Positions 27,780 through 40,431 of a stretch of DNA of 64,000 bases are shown here, piece after piece. Under the pieces are notes generated by a model. That model did not search any database and had not been told where the DNA came from. It saw only the letters and a program-made list of their open reading frames with translations. Numbering within the stretch: the first letter of the stretch is position 1; each line of letters begins with the position of its first letter. The stretch comes from Azadirachta indica (taxonomy: Eukaryota; Streptophyta; Magnoliopsida; Sapindales; Meliaceae). The stretch is taken from assembly GCA_022749755.1 (NCBI GenBank), contig CM040453.1, positions 1,696,102 to 1,760,101 on the forward strand, given 5' to 3'. A program made the position numbers and the translations under genes.

Positions 27780-28110
27780 AGATATGTAATCGAGTCCTGA
27801 ACGGGAGAAGACCGACCAAAAGAAACAGGGGTGGGTCCCGCATCTATTTCCTCTCGATCTACAATCACGAGGCTTGTTGTCCGGCGCGTTTTGTTCGGGT
27901 CAATTGACGGAAACGCCACTCGTTCGGTTGAGGAATTGCGAGTTGTGGTTTCGCGCGTTTACTAGACGCGTTTGTGTGTCGTTTTGTGAAATGTTGCGGT
28001 GGGTGGGTTCCATGAAAGATGGCCCGGTTGGCAAGTGGGTTAGTGTGTCCCCCAATCATGCCAAAGATTTTGCTTCTCCCCAGTTTCAGAATATCCTCGC
28101 TCTAAATTAG
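27780..28110. other. GC-richer island in the spacer
   Basis: Base composition shifts sharply from the surrounding AT-rich DNA, with several CG dinucleotides (GGCGCG, CGCGCG, ACGCG). Open frames here have no family resemblance that I recognise. It could be a relic exon or a conserved noncoding segment. Confidence 0.3.
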
Positions 28111-30819
28111 ATTATCATCAAACAAACGTCATGTTAATAACATCATCTAATATTATTTACATAATAAATACGAGTCAAACTGAAAAATTACTTAACAAAA
28201 CTCATGTTCATTTACATTTAAATTTTTTTCAATTTTTTAAACAAACATACAATGTTAGTGATATTTTTATCATTATAAGAATTTTTATTTTTACATGAAA
28301 ATAAAAGAGAAAAATAAAATTTTATATTTTGATACTTTTTCACAATATATATTTTAAAATCAGCCACCCCATAACATGCTATCACATTATATATATTTTT
28401 TTAAAAAAAAAAAAAATGCATAGCTGGACAACTAAAGTTTTATTCTTTCAATGGAGGTACCCATACCCTGAATTTGATTATTATTATTATTATTATTATT
28501 CTACCAACTTCAACTTCAACTTCAAGATGTATGTAGGCAGCCAAACTTAGTGGCGATCTCCATCAACTGGGTGTTAATGTCGAAGCATAACTTTAGTTTT
28601 GACCTTTCGTATTAAAACTTGACCTATTCTTTGAAAACTGACACTTTTGCTACCAAACATAACAACAATATGAATGTTACGTAAAATTTGTCTTAAACTG
28701 CCAATGAAGCTAACTAGTAGCTTAATTTGGTACATGCATTGAGTTCGCATCTTGATGTTATCTTCTCTGACTATATATTAAATTATATTAAATTAAAGAA
28801 AAGCCCAATAAGATTGCGACAATTGCACAGCATAATTATTTTTACAATAACATTTTTTATGTGTAGAAATACTTCAAAATTATAATTTCTTAAAAAAAAA
28901 AAAAATTAAAGGACAATTACAATGAGGCCAAAATATGAGAACTTTGGACTAGGATAAAGATTATGAAGATTTTCAAGTGTACATTGATTTGCTTCCAAAA
29001 GTAAGAAATGAATCCCAGCTTTTAACCAAGGCACATCGCTAATACATAGTGGACGGAGAATACTGACAACTACAATAAATTCTAACAGCAAAAATACAAA
29101 TTTTTCCACTAACCAATTATAAAGTCTTCAATTTAACCACAAAAGGGTCAAAAATTGAAAAACTATCAAAAGGAGAAAATGGGGGTCATATTTTGGTGGT
29201 CATGATTGATGACTTTTTTGGGGAATTGATGATTAGTTTATTTGTTGGCACAAGATGGACTTGCATAGCATGCTTTTATGGCAATATGGAGTAGCAAGAT
29301 TTGAAGTAGTTGAGGGAAAGGTTTGGTTTATTTAGGAATTTAGGTAGGTGGAAAAAGTTTGGGAAATCTTAATACTAAAGCATTGATTATTTTGGTGCAT
29401 GCAAGATATCATAAATTCCAATTTTTCATATCAAAGTGATTTGGAGTAATAATATAATAATTACAAGTAAATGTGATAAAAGTTGATAATGTTAAGTCAA
29501 TTAAGCTACTATAAGACCTTCCTTTTTTTTTTCAAGAAAAAAAAAAAAAAAGATAGTGACTACTTGAATCCTATTTTAAATTTATATCACATAAAAATAT
29601 TATATTTATAACGTAAATTGTCAATAAGTAATATTTGACTAATTTCATCATATCTTAAATAAATAAATAGTTTAATAACATGGAATGAATATAAGATGAA
29701 TTATAAATTTATATGTTGTGAAATTATATTGTATATAAAATTTATGGGCAATTGTATAAATTTAAGATTAAAAATATTTTAATTGAGGATTAATCGAATA
29801 TAATTAAGTGGGCATATCATATATGATTTGTGAGAAGGAGAAACTTACTTGTTCTCTCACTCATTGGAGGATCAAAAGGGTACATGCTTACCTTTTTTGA
29901 AGCTTTTACTACCTCCAAAGTAACTTAGTAAACAAAACAAAAAGAAAAAGTTAAAAATAAAACAACAAGCAACAAAAAACTGTTGCAATAAAATCATTCA
30001 TGCAAAAGTAGTAGAAAAAAGATTAATAAGTAGAACTACCACAAAAGAGACTTATCACCCGTGAAGTGTAATGAATAAACCCACTTCAATTTATTATTTA
30101 TTTATTGATTTATGCGAGCATACTCAATCAATGGCATTGTATCTCAACAACTTTTGTGGATAGATATTATTTTGCTTCTTTAAGGCAACACTAATGAGGC
30201 AATATATATAAATGGGGTTCAAAAAAATTGTAAAAATCGGTTTGAAGTGGAACTTAAAAAGTTAGACTGGTAAGTGTTGATCATGATTCTTTTCACAAGT
30301 TTTTAATTGTATTAATTTGTTGACCTCTTAAGTGGTTGTTGATAACTTTTAAGAGATGATAATATTAAACAATTGACATATTTGAATTTCATTAGATGTG
30401 TGTTCAAAGTATGGAGTTGGCAACATGTTTTGATTAATTTGTTTTCATGCCAAAGTCAAAAGCATGAGCACCCATATAATTTAAACAAAAGAAAAAGGAA
30501 GATTCAAGTGTAGGAGAAATCATCAAAAGGGAAAAAGGGTTATATAGCCATACATGTTTTCTTTGTTTCTTATGTTGTATTAGATTGAAATAGATAATAA
30601 GTGTTTTCTATGTTGAAAAAAAACATGGAGGAGTGGTGCCCAACAATGCCTAAAATTAGATTCTAAAAATGCAAAAGAGAGGATGTAGAAGGAAGGAAGT
30701 GCTACCCACCAAGAATCATATGTCAAGATTTCATAGTGTACGAAGTATGAAATTTCAAATTTGGTTAAAAATTATTGGGGAATTTGTTGTGACAATTTCT
30801 TGTTAAATTGGTGCCCAAG

Positions 30820-31640
30820 AAAAATTGTGGTTCACATGTGGCGCAAGGTGGGGACCCATTTCTACTCTGTTTTGGATATCAAGTTAGGCCATGGCCTTTA
30901 CCAAAGGGTGCTCTGCTTCTCTGATTTTGGGCTTAGACGATCCGACCCAACTTCTACTCCTTTTAGGATAATAATAAATACACCCCACCTATTACCTGAT
31001 CGCAAACCGTTACTCATTAATTTGGACTTGGATGTTGCTGCTTCGCGTGCCAACCGTGGCCTTATTTTTCAGATCAAGCAGAGAACAACTCGTTGGAAAG
31101 TTGACTTGTAACTGTGAAATCTTGTAATTACCCCAGCCAACATAAGTCAAACACTATTGTAATTACGACGATATCAAATTTTCTTTTTTAAAGATTAAAA
31201 AAAAAAAAGAAGTCAAAACGAGTCAAAGCAGAAATTTAATTAGCAATCAGTTGAGTTGATCGTGTTGACTTTTCAAACCCAAGAAAAAACATACAGCCGC
31301 TCTGGGCCGTCTGATGAAGATGGACCCCACACGCTGATGCACGTGCACCAACTCAATCTATGCCGTCTACTAACTTACGATCAGATCTGTCGTCGATAGA
31401 CCATCACACGTGACCTTGATGTGTGGTTGGCAGTAAATCAATGAATCTCCGCGGCTCTTCCAATTTTATTTTACTTTTTCAAAAATTAAAAAATAAACTG
31501 AACAAAAATTGGGGCCCACTGGAGAGTCTGGATCTATGATATAAAAAGACAAAGGAACGGACCAATTTTGATCTCAGACTCTGATTTATCGGTCATGTGG
31601 TGGGCCCCGAGATGCATGCAATGCATTATGTCATGTATTC
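30820..31640. promoter_or_regulatory. Promoter-like segment with G-box/ABRE motifs and no assigned gene
   Basis: It includes GCACGTGC (31339-31346), CACACGTGAC (about 31405) and a TATA-like GATATAAAAAGAC (about 31540) with GGGCCC-type motifs around it. A 116-codon open frame (30761-31111) lies in the same GC-richer patch, but its translation resembles nothing I know. No gene begins just downstream on either strand. Confidence 0.3.
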
Positions 31641-32817
31641 GTGTTGTCAATATGTTGTGAAGTAGAAAACAAAAAATCTGTTGTAAAAATATAAATTACA
31701 TTTAATGTGTTTTTCCTACTTTCGATTATTTTTGCTATTTCCACTCTTTTTTCTTTTTATTAAACCATAACACCGCTTCTATCGAGTTTTTGCAACATTA
31801 AAATTAAATAATTCTTTTTTTATTATTTTAAATATATATACACACACAAATTTTGCGTCTTAATCTTCACAAGTCATTAATAAATATTGATATTGAGGAA
31901 TTTTGATGATATATATTCACACCCTTATTTACATTAGTAAATATTGATATTGATAAAGTAATTATTTTTTGAAAAAAATAATAGGGATAAGACATAATCA
32001 AATGCTAGCTTGGGAATTATATATGTTGTATCATATAACAGAAAGGGTTACTCTATATTGATATAAATTAATAAAAATAAGGACAGAAGACATACATTAT
32101 TTAAATTTATATTTTAATTTCTTAAGTGTATAATATACTCATGTTAATAATTATTTTTTTTTTTCTGTTTTATATAGATATATACATATATATATATATA
32201 TAGCATTGTTGAATCAAATTTTTGTATCTCTTTACAATTATAATAGTATTTTATTTATGGTAAACGTTAATACTGTTAACTTGGTAGTAATATAAGAGAT
32301 GCAAAGTTTTTTCATTTAAATGCAAGATTGCGAGGGTTTAATTTATAATATTTGCATAACATTTGTTTTTGATTTTCCAATTATAATGATTTGTTGTTTC
32401 TCCTTAACAAAACCCCATTTCAACTCTTTATTCGAAAAAATTTTCGAACTCTTCCTTCACACTGTTTTATTTTATTTGGTAAGAATCAGAGAAATATTAT
32501 ATGTTTCTAAAGAATGTGTTTTCTCACATGCAGCAAAACACAGCTTCTCTTGAAATAGAAAATTTCTTACAACAATTCTGAAATCAAACTTATAATAGAC
32601 CTACCCCGAAAAATTTTACCCTTCATTTCTCTCATTTTGTCGGTGCCTACGAGTTCAAACAAATATATATATATATTATATATAAAAAAAAAATAAAAAC
32701 AAATTTCAAGTAGTACTGTCTACTGTGTTAATCTAGTGAAATTGTACTATCTATATTATTATTATTATTATTATTAATATGATATAGCAAATGCACTCAC
32801 AAAAAAAATTTGCAAAA

Positions 32818-35168
32818 TTAGAATTCAAAATCGAAAGCAGCAGGTACTTGCTGAACCAAATTTTTCTCACCTTGATGAGCAACATGCATTGTGGAATCTG
32901 TAATAGAATTACCACCTTGAGATGAACCGCGATGGTTTTGCGATAGAGTCGAGTGGTTTTCCGGCAAGGCAAGGCGGTTTTCTGTTCCTCCGGAAGATGC
33001 TACGACTGTTCCTTGATTGTACAAAGTGCTTAATTGATGAAAATAAGGACATGTCCTAGAATCAAGTGACCTTTTCTTGTTGGTATCCTTAGTTTTCCTG
33101 AAGTACTTGTTTATGTTCTCCCATTTCTCTTTACACCTCTTTGCGCTTCTCTTGTAACCCAATTGTAACATCCCTTGTGAAATTTTCTCCCACAGAGGAG
33201 TCCTTGCAGCTCCTTCCTTGTCGTCGCCATTGTTGTAGAAGTTGCACCTTAAGTTTATCAGTGCCAACACTTCATCTCTTGGCCATCTTTTGCCAATGTC
33301 CTCTTTATCGTTGGATGTAACCTTTTGAGAGGCATTTTGCCTGGGAGGTGAAGTGGGTACTAATTGCTTGTTTTGGGTATTGGGTGAGCTAGGGTTTTTG
33401 GGACCTTGGGCTACTCCAGATGAAGTGGCTACTTTTGAAGCAGGATTTGAACTAGGGTTTTGGGGTGCTAGGTTTTTGGACAATGAGGTGGACATGATTG
33501 GATTGTTTTGGGTTTGAGAAGAAGCTGAATTTGGCAATGCTTCTAGATTGTTTTGCTTATTAGCTTGCTGACAAGTAGGATTAGGGTCTTCAGCAAGAAT
33601 TAAGGAAGATGAAGTGGGAGGATTCGATGAACAGTTTAGTACCTTATGCTTAACAGAACTTTCTTCACTTCTTCCTCCAACTGACTGATGTTGATCAGCA
33701 GCATTTGATGATGATGGTGATGTGAATTTTGTTAAAAACTTGATTATTGTTGCTTGTCTATCACTCGCAATTGCTTGTTCAAAAGCCCTAACTTCAAGTT
33801 CCTTGTTAATCCTATCCATTTCTTGCTTCTTCCAAGCTTCTTCTCTCGCAACCTTCTCTTCATCTCTCTTCACCATATCCTCCAGAAGTTTACTATGCAT
33901 CGCTTCTTGTTGAGCTATCATCTTCTTCACAATATCTTCACAAAAAACCTTAAACATTTCAAAGTTCTCATCTCTTTTCCTCTTCTTCCCCTTTAATAAC
34001 GCTTTCTCAACCAATCTATTCTCTTTATCTTGAGGACGGTCAGATGGTTTATTTCCTACCGTTTGATTATTTGTTGGGTCTCCTTCCAAGTTCTGTTCAT
34101 GAGTTGTCTTGTCTTCTTCCTCTTCTCCTCTTGGTTGTTCCATCTTTTTGTTTTGTTCAACTTTCTGAGGGTTTTGTCGTCCATGATACAGCTGCTCTTC
34201 GTCGTCATATTCATCAACAAATTCACTAAAAAATATCCTATAATTCTTGTTGTAATTCATGTTGTTGAAGCTTCTGCTCTCTTCTTCAAATTTTTCCTTG
34301 CACTTTTCAGCACTCCTCTTGTACCCAAGCTCGTCAAGCTTCCTGCACACGCCCATAAATGCATAAAACCATAACCACACCTATCAGTATAGCAGCATTT
34401 ATTCTCTCTATTTTACTTGCTTTTAATTATTAAAAAAAAGGAAAAAAAAAGGGACGGCTTTCTTTAATTACACAAAAAACTCTCTCTTCTTGCTCAAAAT
34501 TTTTAACGAAGATCTGAATCGAAAGAAAGTTGCTTAGCTAAGACCTCCTGCTAATTCAAATCACGAAATTCCATATTTTGAAGAGTCACTCTAATATTTA
34601 ACCCATGCATATATAAAATTAATCCACCATAAACCCTAAAATTCACCTTATTTATTTTGCAGCAAGAGATGAAAGATATCGAAATTGAATTACATGTATG
34701 TACGTGTATCTATTTGTACCTTGAGACATGTTCCCAAGTGAGTTCTGGGAACCAATTCTCCAAGCTAGATCTGATCCTCAACAGCGCAAGCAGTTCATCA
34801 TTAGACCAAGCTGAATCAACTGGTTCTGCTATTGATCTCTCTCTTTCAGTCTCCAAATTATTCATACCCACCAAGCTGCTGCTTCTATTAATCTTCTCTT
34901 CTTTCTCTTCATTTTTCGGTGCTGCAGCTGATGGCTGCTGCAACGAGTGCAACAAGTGATGTGGTTGCACTACTTGTAATTGATGTGAAGAAGAGCTAAA
35001 AGGATCAAAACTAGGGAAAATATTGGTATTGGCTGATGAAACATGGTGATGAAGAGAAAGAGAAGAAGAAGAAGAAGAAGAAGAAGTGAAAGATAGAGGA
35101 AGAGGTATTGAAGTTCTTGATGAAGCAGCTATGAACTGGTGCAACTGGTCTGGTACTCCATCAAACAT
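32818..35168 (-). CDS. GT-2-type trihelix transcription factor (GT2L / GTL2-like)
   Basis: GT-2 factors bind GT elements through trihelix (MYB/SANT-like) domains. Two exons, 35168-34720 and 34342-32818, join in frame to 657 residues. The start MFDGVPDQLHQFIA resembles Arabidopsis GT2L (At5g28300), a calmodulin-interacting member. The N-terminal trihelix (about 118-175) starts AWSNDELLALLRIRSS and is split by the intron before KLDELGYKRSAEKCKEKF. A basic, Glu/Lys-rich coiled-coil segment lies at about 255-355. The C-terminal trihelix (about 502-590) starts RWPRDEVLALINLRC and contains GYKRSAKRCKEKWENINKYF. A poly-Ser stretch near the N-terminus is encoded by a GAA microsatellite (35061-35086). 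The intervening 360-500 region is low-complexity Asn/Ser/Pro/Gln. Confidence 0.92.
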
Positions 35169-35937
35169 ATTGTTTTGAGTGTTTAATTTTTCTCAGGCTC
35201 TCCTTTGTTACCTTCTCTCAAATATTTTCTCGGTCTCTACAGTCACTGTGAATTGGCAAAATGTTCTCTTTTCTCTCTATAATATAACTTCGATATCTCT
35301 TCATTTATCAAGAACTCTTTGTCTTATCATAAAAGAAAAGAGTATAAATGTGAACTCTCGATTTCACTGTTGAATCAAATTTACATAAGTAAGAACATAT
35401 ATAATTGGAGCCTGCATCTCACTTGCCAAGGCTGAGAGTGGGCCGGGGAAAATGAATAATATTCTAACTTTCCTGGAAAATGATATACTCGAAGAGAAAA
35501 TGTTTTTTTTTTTTTTTTTTAAATAAAATATTTTTGGGTATCAAATTCATGGGTGTATGCTTAGAATCCTATGCAGTAGCTGATGCTGATGATGGTGTAA
35601 TTAACGGCAATAGGGATGGCAGGACACGTGAAGACATGCAGAGACTGGGACCAATTTATTTAAGGAAGAGGGAGGAATTTTCACATGCATCTGGGGGCTA
35701 CAGTAAGGATGATTGTACAGCTTCTGATCATCAATTATAAGGGGCCCAGATAGTAGCCTGGCATTACCATTTGAGGATAACCATGTCAAATAACTTCAAA
35801 TTATTGATGGGTATTTCAGGATTCTACACATTCTGCAAGGAGGGATGAGTGATCCCTCTGATCTAGTAAAACAGAATATTTCCAATAAACCATTTCATCT
35901 CATCTCTGGCTACACCAGTTCTAGGTTAAAAAAGAAA

Positions 35938-35947
35938 ACATCATCAC

Positions 35948-35983
<36 letters not shown>

Positions 35984-35991
35984 ACATAATA
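35938..35991. repeat. (CAT)n microsatellite
   Basis: About 17 trinucleotide units with one interruption (CATCATCACCATCATC). Confidence 0.95.
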
Positions 35992-36784
35992 AGCGATATC
36001 ATATATACGAGATACTAAATAATTAATAATTGCTTCATGTTTACAGTTAATTACGTGCGTGCTTAATTTCTTCAACATTATTTTGTTGATCATTGTTGAT
36101 ATATCTTTTCAACTCTTTTTCAATCTCTGCTATTATTTTGTTCTTGGATTTCTCTAGGATATATAGAAGAATGTTTTATCAAGAATATTTCTACAATATT
36201 AATATATTTCCCACAAATGATTAAGCCAAGAAAACAACGTATAATAATTTAGAACTCCTCAGCTTCTTTGACAACAAGGACCCATTTGAAATTAAAGTAC
36301 GTACTAAAATCTTCAATTCATAGTGATTATAAAACAAAATTATTAGTTATGTAGAGTACAAAAAGACAGACAAAAAAAAAAATTTTAAAAATATAAAATT
36401 TATTTGTCAAATATATACTTATAAGATATTAGTATGTCAGTTTACAATTATGTCAACCTTTATACAATGCCATTTTTGTTTCATTCCGCAGGCAGCCTTA
36501 TAAAGTTTTGGGCTCTATGAAAAGGATTTCTTGGGCTTGGGCCAAGAAATCTCAGACCCATTGGGTTGTCAGTTGTCATCACTTTCAAGTATGTGTTTGT
36601 GTTTTGTCGAAAGTATTTTTAGTGAAAACATTTTTTTTAGGAAGCAAAAATCTAAGAACAATTTTATTGAAGAGATATTTTTAGAACGCCTAAAAGATAT
36701 TCTGAGCGACATTGCATTTAATTATGTTAAATAATAATAATAAAAAAAAGCCCTTAAAAAATGAATAATCCCCTTCGAGTAAAG

Positions 36785-36894
36785 GGAAGGCGATGCCAAA
36801 CAGCCCCTAAAAATTTGAGAAATTTATCGAAAATGACCAAATTTGAAATATGTTTTCCTTCTAGGAAAAGGAAGGCGATGCCAAACAGCCCCTA
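36785..36894 (+). repeat. Direct repeat of 26 bases, 84 bases apart
   Basis: The segments at 36785-36810 and 36869-36894 are identical; each contains GGCGATGCCAAACAGCCCC. The sequence between is AT-rich. It may be an old tandem duplication or element ends. Confidence 0.85.
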
Positions 36895-37039
36895 AGGAAT
36901 TCAAACCCATAATGCTTGACCGAGTCCATTCGTAATTTCCAAGCCACTATTTCGTTAGACTTTAAACCCCACGCATAAAAATTCCTCTCTTTCTCTGTAA
37001 AACCCTAATAATTTTTGGGGTTTTTCTAGAGAATTTTCA

Positions 37040-37597
37040 ATGGCGGATTCAGCAACACAAAACTCTAACAATGATAAAAACTACAAGCAGTACCACCCGT
37101 ATCAGCAGTTCGACGTTTCGATCCAAAACCTCTACAATCTCCCCACCTCCCCAGAGTACCTCTTCCACGAGGAATCGTTGAATTCTCGCCGGTCCTGGGG
37201 CGAGAATCTCCAGTATTATACGGGTTCCGGTTACTTAACCGGTGCCGTTTTGGGGGCGATCAAGGGATCCGTTGAGGGCTTGCGCCAGGCGGAGCCGTCA
37301 GACACGCTGAAGCTGAGGATTAATCGGGTACTTAACTCAGGTGGCCAAGTGGGTCGACGATTTGGGAACTCATTGGGTGTTCTTGGGCTGATTTTTGCTG
37401 GGATGGAAAGTGGGTTAACTTATTTGAGGGATTCTGATGATTTATTGAATACTGTTGCGGCTGGGCTTGGTACAGGGGCGATTTATCGGGCTGCTGGTGG
37501 GCTGCGGTCTGCGGCAATTGCTGGGGCGATTGGCGGAGTCACGGCTGCGGCAGCGGTGGCTGGAAAGCAGGCAGTGAAGAGATATGTTCCTTTATGA
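37040..37597 (+). CDS. TIM23: Mitochondrial import inner membrane translocase subunit TIM23
   Basis: Channel-forming subunit of the presequence translocase, in the Tim17/Tim22/Tim23 (PRAT) family, located in the mitochondrial inner membrane. A single exon encodes 185 residues. The N-terminal hydrophilic part ends LPTSPEYLFHEESLNSRRSW, the plant TIM23 signature; four hydrophobic Gly-rich membrane segments follow, with GSGYLTGAVLGAIKGSVEG as the first and GLRSAAIAGAIGGVTAAAAV as the last. The C-terminus KQAVKRYVPL matches the family. The ATG sits after a plausible leader and no upstream in-frame ATG is close. Plant TIM23 genes are commonly intronless. Arabidopsis At3g04800 (TIM23-3) is the likely syntenic relative. 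Confidence 0.95.
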   Translation: MADSATQNSNNDKNYKQYHPYQQFDVSIQNLYNLPTSPEYLFHEESLNSRRSWGENLQYYTGSGYLTGAVLGAIKGSVEGLRQAEPSDTLKLRINRVLNSGGQVGRRFGNSLGVLGLIFAGMESGLTYLRDSDDLLNTVAAGLGTGAIYRAAGGLRSAAIAGAIGGVTAAAAVAGKQAVKRYVPL

Positions 37598-39825
37598 GTG
37601 AGAATTGGGTTTTATTTCTGGGGTTTTAAGAGGGTTTATATGTCTGGTTGATTTTATACTGTTTTGATATTAAATGTGTTAATGGGTAGTTTCAGTAATG
37701 GTGATTCCAGATGAAATTTGTAGACTTGACCGTTGCTGATCGTGCTGTTCATATTTAATGTTTTCAATGGAAATCTTTAGCCGTCTTTGGGATGTTTTGT
37801 TTTTTTTTTTTTTTGCTGAATTATTAATCACAAGAGGTAAGGGGATATGGATTATCAATCTTAACCGTAGAAGATTGTAATGGCTGCTCTTTACTTGAAC
37901 TTGCTCTGTAGTCTTCTGAATTTGACATATCTTAACAGTACTACATTGTAATCATTGGTCTTTACTCAAATTTCCCCTGTAATCTTTTGAATTTGACGTG
38001 TGGTCATTTTTGTTATTTTGCATGTTTATTTTTGTCTATCATGTGATTTCTCTTTGAAGTCATTGTGTTAGATTTCTTGTTTGAGAATCAATTGTAATCT
38101 GGAATAGGATGTTGTCAAAGTAGTGGCAGAATGTGACACTTGAAAATTGTAACCAAGTTTGTTATGGCACTTGATGATTCTCTTATCTTTCGGTATGGCT
38201 GTTAAGGCAGGCCTAACAACAGAGGGCCAAAGCATTTGTTCTTTGTTCTAGGTTCTGTATTGGTGAATAGTGGTCCTGTTTTCCAACTGTTGTGCAACTT
38301 GAAGACATTAGTAGCTGTGAATAGGAGTCAAGTTCAGAGCAGATTACAAAATAATTGTTTTTTTGCCTTAGTTTGGAGAATCTTCTTTTAAATATGAAAT
38401 GATATGATAACTAAGTTTTAACTGTGTTTAGAGTATACATATATATATTTTGGGGAATGGACTGTGGCTCTCCATTTGCATACTGCTATCTTTGAGTGAA
38501 AATGAGATAACTTTAGTGGTTGCTGGAGATTGATTCCTGATTTAGTTTCATATGTTAATTTCACCTTCATTCTTTTTAAGTTTTAAGAAATCCTATATCA
38601 AGTGCACAATTAGTAAGGTCATTATTAGAAGAACTTGGGATTTTCTTGGCTTCCTAAATTCTCATGTTAGCTAATATTTGCTACATACAGGTCAGTTTTG
38701 ATGAACTTCCAACCCTTGTTGTGAATTGAATTAAGTATTAAATAGGGTTGATATGAAAGAATTAAACAAACTTTACAAGCTGTAATTAATCCCAATTCAG
38801 AATAATATTTCATGTCTTATCAATCAAAACCTTCAACCAACTTAATTAGTTCTTTTTTCACCTAAAATAAGCACTTTCTAACAAACCCAAACATATGTTA
38901 ACTAATGCAACAACTCCTATATATTAAGGGCTCTTATTTTTTTTTATGTTGTGACTTAAATTAACAATCACTTTAGATCTTATTCTTTGTTAACGCAATA
39001 TAGAACTCAAAAGTTCCGGGGAACTAGAACTCCGGTGTTGGTCAAGGTGGGCCGTCGGTGCCTCCAACTCCATCGTCAACGGCCGTGAATCCTGGTCCCG
39101 GTCAAGTTCGCTCAACATCAACATCGTCTGACAAAATAAAGTACCAAGTAAATCAAAGCTTGTCAATAGGAACATCCAACAAGAATAGCCCTTCTTGGAT
39201 TCTATTGGTCATATGTCAACAGAAACATGCAAGAAGAAATAGCCTTCTTAGCTTTAATTGGTTATAATTTATTGCATTCATTACGAAGTTGTATATGATT
39301 TGATTTTGCTTTTCCAAGTTTCTTCATACAATGGAAATATAGGGTATTAATTTATGTAACATTAATGTATATTGTAAGTAGAGATGTTTTGATGAGCTTT
39401 CAATTGTGCAAAAAGAAAGAATAATTGTTTAAATGAAAGATTAACAATGTATATTAATTGCTGGCTAGTGAATTAATTAAACATAATAAAACTCAACCTT
39501 CTACCTATAATTAGTGCATGCAGTCAATTATATTTAATATAAATTTATATTTTTGAATCTTAACATATACACACATATATAGATATATCATGGTTAATGT
39601 ATATTAAGTCTTTTCTTTTTTTTTTTTGTTTTAAATTTAAATATTTGTTTTGAGGAACGAAAATTGAGCCTCAATTAACATTTGAAGATTTTGCGCCAAC
39701 GGTTTTGACAAAGTCAAGTCAATTAACCAATTAAGCATCGATGGTCTAACAAACAAATTACGAAATTAAAGCAAAATATTAACAAACAAAGTCAAACAAC
39801 TCCATAGCCGATATGCCTGCCTATG
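37598..39825. other. Spacer downstream of TIM23
   Basis: It starts with the TIM23 3' UTR. I see no convincing gene. A short GC-richer patch at 39018-39140 could encode a Gly/Pro/Ser-rich peptide piece and is listed separately. Otherwise AT-rich. Confidence 0.6.
39018..39140 (+). other. Possible peptide-precursor relic (unassigned)
   Basis: One open frame, preceded by a stop at about 39029, reads NSGVGQGGPSVPPTPSS then TAVNPGPGQVRSTSTSSD. Gly/Pro/Ser motifs of this sort occur in C-terminal regions of secreted plant signalling-peptide precursors, but I cannot match it to CEP, PIP or another family, and there is no intact start with a signal peptide in frame. Confidence 0.2.
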
Positions 39826-39833
39826 TATAAAAG
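39826..39833 (+). promoter_or_regulatory. TATA box of CRP-A
   Basis: TATAAAAG, followed at once by GACCCCAGATG, lies 113 bases before the CRP-A ATG. The same TATA plus AAGGACCCCAG context occurs before CRP-B and before the broken third copy, so the element is conserved between paralogs. Confidence 0.75.
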
Positions 39834-39945
39834 GACCCCAGATGATCATCCAAAAACATAAAACCAAAAAAAAAAAAAAAAAAAAAAAAAAAGAGATAAT
39901 AATAATAAAAGAAAAGATATATACTAGAGATATTAATAAATAAAA

Positions 39946-40431
39946 ATGGCTTCCGGCAAAAGTGCTTCTGGAATAATTGTAGTTTATTGTTGCATTGTTG
40001 TAGCAATAATGGTAGTGAGCAATGAGATGCAAGGAGCAGAAGCTCAACTTTCATACACGTCTGAATGTCAGGAAGCTTGTAAAAAAGTGGAGCAGAGAAG
40101 TGCTCAGGGTTGCCTCGTTCGTTGCATGTATCGATGCATGCCTGTTGTTGGCACTTACAGTCGCTGCCATCCCAGTATTACTGGTACGTACGTCCAAGTT
40201 CCAACAACAAATTTAACGTACTTTTATTTCATTAATTAATTTCCCACTTTTATTTGTTTTATTTTATTTAATTAATGACCATTAATTTGTCGATTGATTG
40301 AAATCAATGCTATGTATGCAACAGAAGATAATTCAGAAGCAAAGACGACGGATGGCAATGGCAATGGCCAGGTTTCTGCATCACTTTCAGGATCAGCGAC
40401 AACATCGACAACACGTAAAATCAAATCTTGA
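39946..40431 (+). CDS. CRP-A: small secreted six-cysteine peptide, two exons
   Basis: I do not recognise a named family. Exons 39946-40183 and 40325-40431 join in phase 1 to 114 residues. Residues 1 to about 33 form a signal peptide (hydrophobic IIVVYCCIVVAIMVV, ending QGAEA). The mature Cys region is encoded by exon 1: Cys 41, 45, 56, 60, 64, 74, that is C-x3-C-x10-C-x3-C-x3-C-x9-C. The C-x3-C-x10-C-x3-C core resembles the alpha-hairpinin pattern and also some thionin-like proteins; neither assignment is secure. Exon 2 encodes a Ser/Thr/Asp-rich tail ending TTRKIKS. It is paired with CRP-B, whose exon 1 is almost identical. The 3' flank contains a purine-rich GAAGAAGAGG stretch also present after CRP-B. 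A secreted defence or signalling role is an inference from architecture only. Confidence 0.8.

Larger units (their letters stand above)
25263..32817. other. Long AT-rich spacer between the NEK promoter and the trihelix gene 3' end
   Basis: About 7.5 kb with no convincing coding region. It contains a putative terminal-inverted-repeat element (26566-27409), a GC-richer island (27780-28110) and a second GC-richer, promoter-like segment (30820-31640), each listed separately. The rest is AT-rich with poly-A/T runs and TA microsatellites (for example 32177-32202). Confidence 0.6.
35169..37039. other. Divergent spacer between the trihelix gene (-) and TIM23 (+)
   Basis: It holds both upstream regions. 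I see a (CAT)n microsatellite at 35938-35991, a poly-T run near 35503 and a duplicated 26-base segment at 36785 and 36869. The stretch just before TIM23 has a pyrimidine-rich leader (CCTCTCTTTCTCTG). Confidence 0.6.

Noticed and set aside
27874..28110. Plus-strand open frame in the GC-richer island
   Set aside because: It owes its length to base composition; both strands are open and neither translation resembles a known protein.
30761..31111. 116-codon plus-strand open frame in the spacer
   Set aside because: The translation has no signal, domain or family resemblance and the upstream sequence lacks a convincing leader; kept only as part of a promoter-like segment.
33722..34374. Several plus-strand open frames over the trihelix exon
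   Set aside because: They are antisense shadows of the basic/coiled-coil coding region of the trihelix factor.
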